Positions 17,612 through 26,229 of a DNA stretch of 37,809 nucleotides are shown in pieces. Each line of letters opens with the position of its first letter. The first letter of the stretch is position 1. The position numbers and the translations under genes are program-made. This stretch comes from Candidatus Baldrarchaeota archaeon. Its GTDB lineage: Archaea; Asgardarchaeota; Baldrarchaeia; Baldrarchaeales; DXJG01. Under the pieces are notes generated by a model. It saw nothing but the letters and a program-made list of their open reading frames with translations. It was not told the DNA's origin and did no database searches. The stretch is taken from contig JAEOSG010000008.1 of assembly GCA_016840485.1 (NCBI GenBank), positions 1 through 37,809 on the forward strand, written 5' to 3'.

Positions 17612-18236
17612 CTATGGACTTAAATCTACCATCATCTCCTTAAGTACATCTTCATCTTTAACATAGACAATAACCTTATCCCTCAATTCAACTACTTCTC
17701 CGTGGGACATTAGATCTACACATTCTATCTCTCTAACTATGATCTTAAACCTTATATATCGTCAAATCCTTTGATTTGCCTGGAGAACCTGAAGCAATAA
17801 TCTCATCACTGTTAATGATTGTAACAGTGCCAGAAATGATCTTGGGCTTCATCTATATAATGAGTTGTAAGAATAACTGTGTGATCTCCCTTAACCACTT
17901 CTCTAATAACCTTCCACAACTACGTCTAGCTGCAGTGTCTAGACCAATAGTTGGTTCATCGAGAATCAAAACTTCTGCGTTCGTTCTCAAAACCATAATA
18001 ATCGCACTCCGACGTTATCCACCACTCAAACATATAGTCAACTTATTCCTCACATCCCGTAGTCCAAAAGTTTTCAAAGCCCACCTAGCACTTCTCCTTG
18101 CCTCGGAGAAACTAGCTCCTCTGGACAACAGATACCGAGATACCGATAAACATACTCCCAAGCACTCATATACGCATATGACTTCGCCTCCTAGAATGTG
18201 AATGTATAAGCGAGCTTTAAAAATTCTTTTATGCAT
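17612..18236 (-). pseudogene. Decayed ABC transporter ATP-binding protein (DrrA/ABC-2 type)
   Basis: Pieces of one ABC ATPase occur in order in different frames. First is RRSARWALKTFGLRDVRNK, ending at LSGG followed by TAA where the signature Gln codon (CAA) should be, then RRSAI in the same frame. Next come Walker B and D loop (VLILDEPTIGLDTAARR), then after a frame change the H loop (VILTTHYIDEAQ), then another change (VTIINSDEIIASGSP), and finally a C-terminal part ending near 17612. The Walker A segment is absent upstream. At least one nonsense codon and several frameshifts mean the gene is dead. Its membrane partner is not found nearby. Confidence 0.85.
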
Positions 18237-18297
18237 TGTTGTGATTTGTATCTGATTTGGGTCTAATTATATTTACATGTTTTTGAGGTCATAAATG

Positions 18298-18789
18298 TTA
18301 CAAATGGTTCCTAGATATTAAATTAGTAAGTTCTTCATATCCCAATAAGTCTAATATTTTCTTATGAAAAGTTTCGAGAGAGTCATTTTCTTTACGTTTG
18401 TAATTAAAGTCCGCATGTGGTAAGAGTTCATGCATTATTATTTTTCCGAACAGTGACCAATCTGTCAAACTTTGAACCAAAATTTCCTCTATAATGTAAA
18501 AGGTTTCCTCTCTTGAGGGAATGGTTTTATCTAAGAAAATTATATGTAAAGTCTCATGAATACATAGTTTCATAAATTCGATAATGCAGAATTTTTCTTT
18601 TAAAACTTCAAATTTCTTCGGACATACATTTATACTTTTTAGGACAGCCATTATGCTAGAATAAACTTCTGGTAAATGTATTATAATGTCTATTTTTCTA
18701 GTCACGTAGTTCCATTTTAAATGAGCCCCTCTGTTAGGCTCCCCTTCTTTACACTTTTTAATTACTGGTATAAAATCTCCCAGCTGCAA
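18298..18789 (-). CDS. HExxH zinc-peptidase-like protein in a RiPP operon
   Basis: 163 aa, family not recognised. It carries His78-Glu79-x-x-His82 (CIHETLHIIF) and Glu101/Glu102 19-20 residues later (YIIEEILVQSL), the spacing of gluzincin metalloproteases. The protein is soluble, without signal or membrane segments. The TTG start at 18789 has GAGAGG a few bases upstream. It is the last gene of the precursor-PqqD-radical SAM-AKR-MFS operon, 12 nt after the MFS gene, so it may remove the leader of the modified peptide, as PqqF does in PQQ synthesis. The role is inference; the motif is seen. Confidence 0.7.
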   Translation of the reverse strand: MQLGDFIPVIKKCKEGEPNRGAHLKWNYVTRKIDIIIHLPEVYSSIMAVLKSINVCPKKFEVLKEKFCIIEFMKLCIHETLHIIFLDKTIPSREETFYIIEEILVQSLTDWSLFGKIIMHELLPHADFNYKRKENDSLETFHKKILDLLGYEELTNLISRNHL

Positions 18790-18801
18790 TGTTATCCTCT
18801 C

Positions 18802-20010
18802 TTATTTTTGTTTTTCTAGTCTTACTGCGATATGAAGAGTAGTTATAGAAACTAAGGCAAGTATTGACTTGAAGATAAATGGAGTTCTTGATCCGAAAAA
18901 CAAAGCATATGTTGTTAACGGTGGCCCAATTAATGTTACTAGTCTTGTCAGTGAAGTATAAACCCCCATAGCAGTACTTCTTTTCTTCTGATCATAATGA
19001 TCATTAATCAGAAGTGCAGGCGCCGCATAACTTATCATTCCCACAAACTTCCATACAGCATAAAGTAAAACAGCAACTGTGAAGCACGAAGACATAAAAG
19101 CAAATAGGTAAATTACGATAGCGACAAGGATCCAGTCAATAGTAGCAGTTCTTACAGGTCCAATTCTGTCTGTAAGCTTTCCAGAAACAAAGCTTCCAAT
19201 CGTAATAGCTATGGTGGAAGCGGATATAAGTATACCGTATCTGAAGGCAGAATATCCGAATTTCTTAAGAAATAATGGGACATACCAATTGATTCCCCTA
19301 GTGGTTAGTATATCAATACCGAAAGCCGTAATGATCAATATCAAAAATTTATCCAGAACATTAAACGAGGAACGTTTATGAGTGAAAGTCTTGATGCCTT
19401 CATTCTTCAGCAAGGTTTCCTTCAAAAATACCAAATATATTAGTGTTACAAATATAAAACTAAAAAATGCTATTAAAAGAGAAAAACCATACATTTTCTT
19501 ATCAAAAAGGTAGCCTCCTAGGGGTGCTAATAAAGCTGGTGGTAGGGAAGGCAATACTCTGCTAGCAAAGGCATAAGAAGTCCCTCTAGTTCCCTGTGGA
19601 CTACTTTCCATTAACATTACTGTAATTGCTGGTGCAGCTAGACCAGTACCCAAGCAATAAGTTAGATATCCAAGTGTAGACCCAAGAACGTTCTTAAGGA
19701 ATAGAATAAACAAGATGCTTGGGGTGTATATTAATGATCCTATAACTGTGACCTTCCTTCTCCCGTGGACATCTGCTAGCCTACCTCCAGCGAAGATTGA
19801 GAGTGCAGATGTCGTGGTTCCGACGGTAAAGATCAATCCAATACCAATATCATCAACTCCTAAAAATGATAACCACAGCGGAAAAAACACGATCCAAAGC
19901 GTGTTAGCTGAAACAAAAATTGTCTGTGTAACGCTAAGGACAAGTACGTTTCCCCTTAACCAGAGAGGTAACTTCATTACAATTTGGCCCTCCCTATAAG
20001 AAGTTTTCAT
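18802..20010 (-). CDS. MFS transporter (drug/H+ antiporter type)
   Basis: About 400 aa with some 12 hydrophobic segments. The loop 2-3 motif of the major facilitator superfamily is present (FAGGRLADVHGRRKVTVIGS) with a weaker copy in the second half (VSGKLTDRIGPVRTA), as in DHA1/DHA2 exporters. The start is ATG 20010, overlapping the AKR gene by 17 nt, or ATG 19977, which has a better GGGAGGG upstream. In this operon it most likely exports the finished peptide product or intermediate (inference from position). Confidence 0.88.
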   Translation of the reverse strand: MKTSYREGQIVMKLPLWLRGNVLVLSVTQTIFVSANTLWIVFFPLWLSFLGVDDIGIGLIFTVGTTTSALSIFAGGRLADVHGRRKVTVIGSLIYTPSILFILFLKNVLGSTLGYLTYCLGTGLAAPAITVMLMESSPQGTRGTSYAFASRVLPSLPPALLAPLGGYLFDKKMYGFSLLIAFFSFIFVTLIYLVFLKETLLKNEGIKTFTHKRSSFNVLDKFLILIITAFGIDILTTRGINWYVPLFLKKFGYSAFRYGILISASTIAITIGSFVSGKLTDRIGPVRTATIDWILVAIVIYLFAFMSSCFTVAVLLYAVWKFVGMISYAAPALLINDHYDQKKRSTAMGVYTSLTRLVTLIGPPLTTYALFFGSRTPFIFKSILALVSITTLHIAVRLEKQK

Positions 20011-20923
20011 AATATTTTTCTATGAGACGATAAGTCGTTGAGAAAAGTAAACTTTTTCTATACGCGTTCATATCTTCTTCGAGATGTTTTATATTAGATG
20101 TACCGATAAGCGCAGAACTTACTCTAGGGTCGGAAAGAGCAAAACCTATGGCTAGAGTTAATAAATCTTCCTCCTTTAAGTGTAAGTAATTTAATAAATC
20201 TATTATTATTTGTAAAATATCTTCTACCTTTTCTTTTGATATGTGGTTAAGTTTCAAATTAGTAGACAACGACTTCTTCAGCATTTTGCCAGTAAAGAGA
20301 CCTTTAAGGAGTATTTCTCTGGCGATAATCCCGATCTTGTTCTTTTCCGCGCGAGAAAACAAACTAATTCTTGGCTCCTGGTAGATTATATTGTATGGTA
20401 TCTCGATGACTTCAATGTCATCTACATGTTGTAAAATTGCCAATACCTCTTGGGGAATATTGACTGAAATGCCCCAATAAAATATTTTTCCATCGCGTTT
20501 TAGACGTTTTATCAAGTTTGATAATTTAACAAATTCTTTAACGGTATCCGGGGTTCTATGAAGAAGAAGTATATCTATATACTTGGTATGTAATCTGTTA
20601 AGTGATTTCTGAACCGCCTTCTCGATGTAGTGTGGAGAAAAATCCAAGGATATTGGCTTTTTATAAAAATTAACACCTACCTTAGTAACTATTATTATCT
20701 CTTCTCTTATTTTTTTAAACGTCTCACCAATCAATGCTTCGCATTTACCCCAACCATAGACATCGGCAGTATCATATAAATTTATTCCGTATTCAAATGC
20801 TTTTTCTAATATTTTCCTAGCTATATTCCTTTTTTTAAGTGAAAGTTCCCAAGTGCCCAGTCCTATCTCTGATACCTTTAACTGTGTTTTTCCTAGTCTT
20901 CTATATTTCATTAACTTGATCAT
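19994..20923 (-). CDS. Aldo/keto reductase
   Basis: A 309-aa (beta/alpha)8 NADPH-dependent reductase. The catalytic tetrad is visible: Asp in LYDTADVYG, Tyr in VYGWGKCE, Lys in IIVTKVG, His in ILLLHRTPD. The N-terminus (YRRLGKTQLKVSEIGLGTW) is standard for the family. It starts at ATG 20923 with AGGGGT upstream, 8 nt after the radical SAM gene. As an oxidoreductase inside a peptide-modifying operon, it may reduce a carbonyl formed on the modified precursor; the substrate is unknown. Confidence 0.9.
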   Translation of the reverse strand: MIKLMKYRRLGKTQLKVSEIGLGTWELSLKKRNIARKILEKAFEYGINLYDTADVYGWGKCEALIGETFKKIREEIIIVTKVGVNFYKKPISLDFSPHYIEKAVQKSLNRLHTKYIDILLLHRTPDTVKEFVKLSNLIKRLKRDGKIFYWGISVNIPQEVLAILQHVDDIEVIEIPYNIIYQEPRISLFSRAEKNKIGIIAREILLKGLFTGKMLKKSLSTNLKLNHISKEKVEDILQIIIDLLNYLHLKEEDLLTLAIGFALSDPRVSSALIGTSNIKHLEEDMNAYRKSLLFSTTYRLIEKYYENFL

Positions 20924-20931
20924 TTGTACCC

Positions 20932-21993
20932 CTAACTAAGAAAAGTTTCTATAACTTGTCTATATTTTGATGCAAAACATGTTGGATCTTCTGCATAAAG
21001 ATTGCCAGTAATCAGAAGTGCTTTTACTCTACATCCGCCCCTACATTTATTTTTATACTCACACCTTCGGCAAACCTCGGGTAACCATCTAAGATCATTG
21101 AACATTTTTAGTGCCTGAGAATTAATCCATATACTATATAGGCTTTTCTTGGTGCGAATGTTATCAAATCTCACTAGAGGATAGAGATTCGATGCAGGTT
21201 CACACGGTGTAATTAGACCATTTGGTGTTATAACCAGTACTCCTTCATATTGCCAACTGCATGGCATTGGAAGCCCCGTATAGTAGAACAGACTTGGTTT
21301 ATGTATCCTTATAGAACTTCCTTTCTCAGCTTCACGAAGTACTTCCAACACATATTTCATCTGATTCCTTGAAGGCAATATCTTTTCATTGCTACATGCA
21401 TATTTTGCTGCTCTTCCATACAAATATGCGGGTTGAAAGATTAGCATAGATACGCCTAAATCCTCCGACAGGCGAATAATCTTCTTCACTTCAGTTATAT
21501 TTTTTCGTGTTAATACTACATTTAAAAATACTGGAACTGCATGTCTTACAAAAGTCCTAATTGTTTTTATTTTATTTTTTAACATGGCAGAACCAGTTAC
21601 TTTTTTTTCAATGTTTGCACTAATCGAAGGAAAACCAATTTGAACATGGTCTATTCCAGCCCTTATTAACCTCTTGCAAAGATCATCATTCATCAAAGTG
21701 GCGTTTGTATCAATGCCTACCCTAAAATCTAGTTTCTTAGCATATGATACAAGTTTGCACAAGTCATTCCTCAGGGTAGGTTCTCCCCCAGTGAAATTTA
21801 TCTCTACAACATCCAATTCTTTTGCATCTCTAATTATGTCCATCCATTGCCTTGTGGTTAATTCATCTCTGAATAACTCTTTATTCACAGGGTTATGGCA
21901 ATATATGCATTTTAAATTACATCTATAAGTTAACTCCGCAACAAGTTTAAATGGATAACAAGTAATACTTTTGTCTTCCACATAATGACACAT
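20932..21993 (-). CDS. PqqE-like radical SAM/SPASM peptide-modifying enzyme
   Basis: 353 aa. The radical SAM cluster is C-x3-C-x2-C (CNLKCIYC) in AELTYRCNLKCIYCHNP, a stretch very like PqqE, followed by LTTRQWMDIIRDAKEL and the SAM-binding NFTGGEPTLRNDL. The C-terminal SPASM domain has the expected cysteines: MPCSW, TPCEPAS, and VCRRCEYKNKCRGGCR, then a last Cys in DPTC. PqqE forms a Glu-Tyr carbon-carbon bond in PqqA. Because a PqqD and a PqqA-like peptide lie directly upstream, this enzyme probably makes a comparable crosslink or other modification on that peptide. The start ATG has AGGGTGATATT before it. Confidence 0.93.
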   Translation of the reverse strand: MCHYVEDKSITCYPFKLVAELTYRCNLKCIYCHNPVNKELFRDELTTRQWMDIIRDAKELDVVEINFTGGEPTLRNDLCKLVSYAKKLDFRVGIDTNATLMNDDLCKRLIRAGIDHVQIGFPSISANIEKKVTGSAMLKNKIKTIRTFVRHAVPVFLNVVLTRKNITEVKKIIRLSEDLGVSMLIFQPAYLYGRAAKYACSNEKILPSRNQMKYVLEVLREAEKGSSIRIHKPSLFYYTGLPMPCSWQYEGVLVITPNGLITPCEPASNLYPLVRFDNIRTKKSLYSIWINSQALKMFNDLRWLPEVCRRCEYKNKCRGGCRVKALLITGNLYAEDPTCFASKYRQVIETFLS

Positions 21994-22013
21994 AATATCA
22001 CCCTAAAACTACA

Positions 22014-22304
22014 TCACTTGTCATGTATTGTTATGATGCCTTCCCTTGCAAGTTTTTTTAAGAAAGAAATAACATCATTAATTATTACCCTCTCTTCTAC
22101 ATGAAAGAAATCTTCCTTTAGGGATTTTATTATATCTTTTATAGTTTTGTCGCCAGTACAAAGTTCAATGATTCTTAGAGCTGTTTCGTTAATGACATAT
22201 GCGGTTCTAGTAGTAAATAGTATTGCTCGTGTTTTTTGCTTACTTATTCTAATATTTTCAGTAAGTATTGGTAAAGAATTTAGATCGATCTCATGGGTAT
22301 CCAT
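22014..22304 (-). CDS. PqqD-like peptide chaperone (RRE domain)
   Basis: 96 aa of the PqqD family: an N-terminal beta part (LPILTENIRISKQKTRAILF), the motif YVINETALRIIELCTGDKTI, and a C-terminal winged-helix region (VISFLKKLAREGIITI). PqqD binds the leader of the precursor and presents it to the radical SAM enzyme. It lies 57 nt downstream of the small precursor gene and 20 nt upstream of the PqqE-like gene. Start at ATG with GGTGTAAGTA upstream. Confidence 0.9.
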   Translation of the reverse strand: MDTHEIDLNSLPILTENIRISKQKTRAILFTTRTAYVINETALRIIELCTGDKTIKDIIKSLKEDFFHVEERVIINDVISFLKKLAREGIITIHDK

Positions 22305-22361
22305 ATTACTTACACCACCAGAAATTGGGTTATAAAAAATTAAAGAATATTTTTGCTGATT

Positions 22362-22460
22362 TTATTCTAACTCTCTTTCTTCCTCCTCCTTTGGAAGAAC
22401 TCCATAATATTCTGGATCGGATGCAATTTCGTACATTATGGGTTTTTTCCACATTTTCAT
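22362..22460 (-). CDS. Putative RiPP precursor peptide, PqqA-like (32 aa)
   Basis: Too short for normal gene calling. On the minus strand ATG 22460 has GGAGAG 8 nt upstream, and the frame closes with TAA at 22362. The peptide begins MKMWKKPIMYEIASDPEYYG and ends in an acidic tail (about residues 24-32, Glu-rich). W4-K5-K6-P7 matches the start of PqqA peptides as I know them (Klebsiella PqqA begins MWKKP), and the following I-x2-E-I resembles other PqqA forms. PqqA is crosslinked at an E-x3-Y motif; here the candidates are Glu11, Glu17, Tyr10, Tyr18 and Tyr19 with different spacing, so the chemistry may differ. First gene of the operon, directly before PqqD. Confidence 0.8.
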   Translation of the reverse strand: MKMWKKPIMYEIASDPEYYGVLPKEEEERELE

Positions 22461-22469
22461 AGTTTTTCT

Positions 22470-22525
22470 CTCCACATATTTTTTATTTCTTTATAATATA
22501 ATAAAAAAAGTATTTTTAAGCAATT
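22470..22525 (-). promoter_or_regulatory. Probable promoter of the PqqA-like operon
   Basis: Read on the minus strand, an AT-rich stretch just upstream of the precursor gene contains GCTTAAAAATAC (about 22510-22521) and ATTATATTATAAAG (about 22490-22503). Either could be the TATA box for a start site 25-30 nt downstream, which would give a short leader before the GGAGAG ribosome-binding site. All six genes down to 18298 are spaced by at most 57 nt or overlap, so this is likely the main promoter. Confidence 0.45.
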
Positions 22526-22694
22526 TTCCGAGTTGATTCCAAATAGTATCCAATTTGAGCTTAAAATATAATGTGAAAGCTTCAATATAAATGTAGAATA
22601 AAAAGCTTGTTGAGTTGATTGCGAAAATCTGGATTAATTAACTGAGACTAGAAAGGTTCTAAAGGAAGCTGGGAGGGATAATGTTAAACGTTAC

Positions 22695-23045
22695 TTGAAT
22701 CAAATGTATGTTGATACAGGTGTTAGGCTTTATAATTTGGAATATATCATTTTCTTGTTTAGTTTAGCGTTGGAAATCAAAGTTTTTGAGGAAGAAGGTA
22801 AGATAGTTAGTTTTTTAAGGTTGTTTAATGAAACAAGAATAGATTTATCTTATAATAAGAGTTCTAGAATAGTTTTACTGGGACTCAGAAACTATGTTTT
22901 TAAGAACGAGTTTAAAGAGTTCGTTAAAGCCTTAGCCAAATATATTAAACATATTGAGATTGAGAAATATGAAAAGCATGTAACAGTTGCAACACAACAT
23001 TTAGCGTCTTCCTTGAAATACACGCATGTATATTGTGAGATTTAA
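22695..23045 (+). CDS. Hypothetical protein, possibly a truncated relic (116 aa)
   Basis: No family recognised. The open frame has only a TTG (22695) or ATG (22704) as start. The reading frame continues upstream of both with plausible coding sequence (TRKVLKEAGRDNVKRYL) back to a stop near 22640, with no usable start codon. Further upstream in another frame is KKLVELIAKIW. This pattern suggests that the 5' end has been lost or shifted. The protein is lysine- and leucine-rich with one hydrophobic stretch (YIIFLFSLALEI). It faces away from the PqqA-like operon. Confidence 0.35.
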   Translation: MNQMYVDTGVRLYNLEYIIFLFSLALEIKVFEEEGKIVSFLRLFNETRIDLSYNKSSRIVLLGLRNYVFKNEFKEFVKALAKYIKHIEIEKYEKHVTVATQHLASSLKYTHVYCEI

Positions 23046-23134
23046 TGTTCCAAAAGCCAACTAAGAGAAAAGACTCATAGAGAAGGATCAAAAAGTTTTC
23101 ATAGAAAACTCCTAAGTATACCATTTCGGTTAAT

Positions 23135-23989
23135 TTAAGGACCTACACTTTTTCTGTTTTTCGTGAATTCAATTTCTAGATACATTTTAAAGTTAACTTT
23201 ATCGATCAATATTTTTGTAAAGTTTTCGAGGAAAACTATAAATCCTCCTCGAGGAAGACTTAACCTGATAACAACTACATCCCTCTTGCTAACTTTTCCT
23301 CCGCCCCCGCATTTTATGGCTTTCCAGTAACTCAGTTTTGGAAGTTCGCTTAAACCTAGAAGTAGAGACTCCAAAAACGCTTCATCATAGTTTTCAATAA
23401 TTAAAAATAGATTTTCTACAAGTTGTGGTGGACAAACATCAATATAAAAACTTAGAACACCTAGATTTTCCATTTTTCTTTTCAGCTGGTAGATTTTTGT
23501 TCTTGAAATCCCCAGCTTTGACTTAGAGAATATGAAAATTTTATTTTGAAATTTTTCAAAAACCATAAAGACCTTTCAACTCCCACTCGTCAAGCTTAAC
23601 TGTTTTGGCGGAGCACTGTTTATTCACCGTTTTTATTATTGAACTTTCCCTTAAAACTTCTAAAAACCCTTCTTTAAACATGATTTCTTTAATGTAAAGC
23701 GATAAAGCGGAGAAATCTATTTTCCAACACATATTCTTCACATCATAAAATCTAAAGGACACGGATTCGTGGAAACTCTTAAGAAAATAAATGTCAACTT
23801 CTCCGATAACCTCATAAAAATACTTCAAAGTCTCATCTAAGTTTTCTCTGGTAAAGAAGTTTCCCTCGCTATTTGTTTCGAATCTAAACTTTGAATATTA
23901 AATAAAGCCTCAAGTATCCTTAAATCCATCACACGAAGCTTAAAACCATAGTTTAATTTATTAGACAAAGATTCAACTTCTTCATTCAA
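23135..23989 (-). pseudogene. Frameshifted regulator-like gene (HTH, three pieces)
   Basis: Three consecutive pieces read as one protein only if two frame changes are allowed. Piece 1 starts at TTG 23989 with an HTH-like segment (LRILEALFNIQSLDSKQIARETSLP) and stops at about 23841. Piece 2 continues in another frame (NLDETLKYFYEVIGEVDIYF) to a stop at 23556. Piece 3 begins at ATG 23566, overlapping it, and runs to 23135 with a second HTH-like part (SKSKLGISRTKIYQLKRKMENLGVL). Size and layout resemble the regulator at 15534-16712, including a LLLGLSELPKLSYWK segment compared with LGGLSYLPYNFSYLK there. It is probably a broken, distant paralogue, though sequencing indels cannot be excluded. Confidence 0.6.
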
Positions 23990-24001
23990 CTATAACACCA
24001 A

Positions 24002-24314
24002 TTAAACCTGATTGAGTAAATAATCGATGAATCTTCTTCATAAACGAAATACTATTACCATATGAACAAAATCACCATTCTCATTAAATAAATCTTAAAG
24101 TTTGTCCCCATACTTGACTTAAGACAAGAAGCTAGAAAAACACAAAACTTCTTTAAAAACCGGAAACAAATTTAAACTAATATTTATTACAATTTTTACA
24201 TTTTTGTCATTCTATAATTTGAATCTCTGAGCACCCTGTACGGTTTTTGATGTGCAATAGATTTGGTATTTAAACTTCGTGTTCAAATTTGATATTAGGT
24301 TGGAGGGTTAAACT
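24002..24314. other. Non-coding stretch with promoter for the secreted protein
   Basis: About 310 AT-rich bases with no gene. Near the right end a TATA-like TATTTAAAC (about 24269) precedes the start of the next gene by some 45 nt, and GGAGGG at about 24302-24307 gives that gene a strong ribosome-binding site. Confidence 0.45.
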
Positions 24315-24725
24315 ATGAAAGTTAAGCTTCAATTGGCGATAATTGTCTTATTGATTCTCTTAATGGAGTTTTCAACAGCAGGACTCATGGCAACAAGTGA
24401 AGGAAAAATATTAGATGAACTTGCAAGCTATAAAACACCAAAAATCTACATTGATAGCTTCAACCCAGATTTCCAAGGATTCAAGAACGGAACACCCGTA
24501 AACATTTGGGAAGAAGAAATAATTAGCAGAGTAATAATATCCCCGCTTAACGGTTCACTAAATATTGGTCAAGGCATCGTGTTGAACTCAAACATTCAAG
24601 AAAACTGGCTCACAGGGAAAAACGCAACAGGATATTTAAGCATGGACGTTGAAAAAATCTATGGAGAATCCGTGGCAAATATTAATCGCACGGGCATACT
24701 TGTCTTAGCTTTCTTGGTATACTGA
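24315..24725 (+). pseudogene. N-terminal piece of a large secreted protein (signal peptide)
   Basis: ATG with GGAGGG upstream; 136 aa, beginning with a signal peptide or membrane anchor (LQLAIIVLLILLMEFSTAG). The body (YIDSFNPDFQGFKNG..., with several N-x-S/T sites) has no recognised family. It stops at TGA just after GILVLAFLVY. The next frame directly continues a natural-looking sequence (YTDIAILNETLFSDERTR), so a one-base change near 24710-24722 has split one gene. Read with the two following pieces, the original protein would be about 1,045 aa. Confidence 0.6.
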
Positions 24726-24747
24726 CATCGCTATTTTAAATGAAACC

Positions 24748-26229
24748 TTGTTTAGTGATGAAAGAACACGTATAGTGGTAGATGAAATTTTGAAATTTGC
24801 AGAGGAAGTCGGGGATGCAGCCATAATCATGGCGGGAAACTATTGCACAGCGATGAACCTGATGTATTTGTTGTGGTTAGCTGAGCAAGACCGAAGAATA
24901 AGCGAAGCCTATCTAATAATTTTAACTCATGGAGTCTTAAATGAAACTTTGCAAATCCATGGAATGTTGATGCATGGAGAAAACAATGTAGCCGTTGTAA
25001 ACGGTGAAACCTTGAAATATTTGGCAGAGGAATTAGGTGTAAGTAGCTTAAGTAAGTTGAAGTTCGTTTATTTACCGTTTTGCAACATGGGCAGGGAAAA
25101 AGAGATCTACGGCAACAGTTCCGTGATTTCCTTTTTCGAAGAGCTTAGCGATGCAGCAATATTAACTTATGATGGAGAAACATATTTGAACGGAGAATAT
25201 GTTGCCTCAGTGCAGTCAGTTCTATCTTCTGGAACCTATGAACTAGTTGAAGAACATGTGTATCTCCCTGTTCAAGTTGTTGACAATTTTACCAATGAAG
25301 TAGTGGAGGGCTACGTAGAATTTAGAGTCGTAGATGAAATCGAAGAAACAAATTCGACAGTTAACCCTTACGAAATCTACGATAACAACGACAATATAAC
25401 TTTAGGCTTCGGACTAGGTCGAAGAACAACCCATAGGCAAACTTATAGGATCACCCTTCATAGAAAACATGTTAAAGCAATAATTCATCGAGGAAAGCCT
25501 CCGAGAAGCTATGTAAGAAAGAAGTTTAAACATATAAGTTATCATATACCGCCAAAATGTAAAGTCTTCAGCAAATCAGCTAAAACCTCGAGAATAAATT
25601 TCAGACATAAGGCTAGAAGTATACCTTTTATTGTTGGGAGGTTTTGGAGGCCGCCAAAAGCCGAGAGAAAAAATTTTGGAAGCGGCTATGCTGGAAAACT
25701 TGCTGCCAGTATTATTGATGTTAGAAATGCGATTTTGCTTGTGGACGAGATTTTTAATGCAATTTACAGAAACTACTACGGTGTTAAAAACGCGGTATAC
25801 AGGTGGATTGATGCGACATTTAATGCTCCTTGGAGTAGGTGGATGCGTAAACCGGTAAAATCCATTTTAGATAATACGGTTTTCCGCGGGGCAAACTTCG
25901 TAATAAACTTTGCAAAACAATACTTGAAGACTGTAGTTTCCGTAGCTTATTCTATGATTAGAGCTGGTAAAACTCTGAGTGAACTTGTTGCTGCCCTAAT
26001 AATTGCTGCGATAGCAAAATTTGCAAATGGAATATTAAAATATTTCTCCTGGACTATGGATAGACTTCTAGGGGCATTGTCAAGTGTTTTAGGCGTAGAT
26101 TTAAGTTGGGTTGAAAAGATTTTGAATAATTGGATAGATTCAAACGTAAGGTTTTTGAATAAAGCTGTTGCTTATACCGAGTCAATACTTAAGTCTGCTG
26201 CTAAAAAACTTGCAGAAGCAAAAAAATAG
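24748..26229 (+). pseudogene. Middle piece of the secreted protein, caspase-like His/Cys dyad
   Basis: 493 aa from an internal TTG, though the real frame continues from about 24708. Residues 40-170 look like a clan CD (caspase/gingipain/CHAT-like) fold: a strand ending in His61-Gly62 (AYLIILTHG) and, 51 residues later, Cys112 in FVYLPFCNMG, followed by FFEELSDAAILTYDG. This H-G and C pattern with preceding hydrophobic strands is the family's dyad, but sequence similarity is faint, so the call is inference. Residues about 240-300 are strongly basic. The C-terminal 180 residues are helical, with hydrophobic stretches. It ends at TAG after a run of seven A (26220-26226); a -1 shift there continues into the next piece. 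Confidence 0.55.

Noticed and set aside
17776-18201. Plus-strand ORF of 141 codons
   Set aside because: It is antisense to the ABC ATPase relic, whose minus-strand motifs (LILDEPTIGLD) are clear.
22980-23045. Tyrosine-recombinase-like end (SLKYTHVYCEI) in the hypothetical at 22695-23045
   Set aside because: Only the YTHV word resembles integrases; no Arg-His-x-x-Arg set is present, so I do not call an integrase relic.
24700-24730. BHB intron at the first break of the secreted-protein gene
   Set aside because: The break is a simple +1 frame change with no extra sequence to remove and no bulge-helix-bulge pairing.
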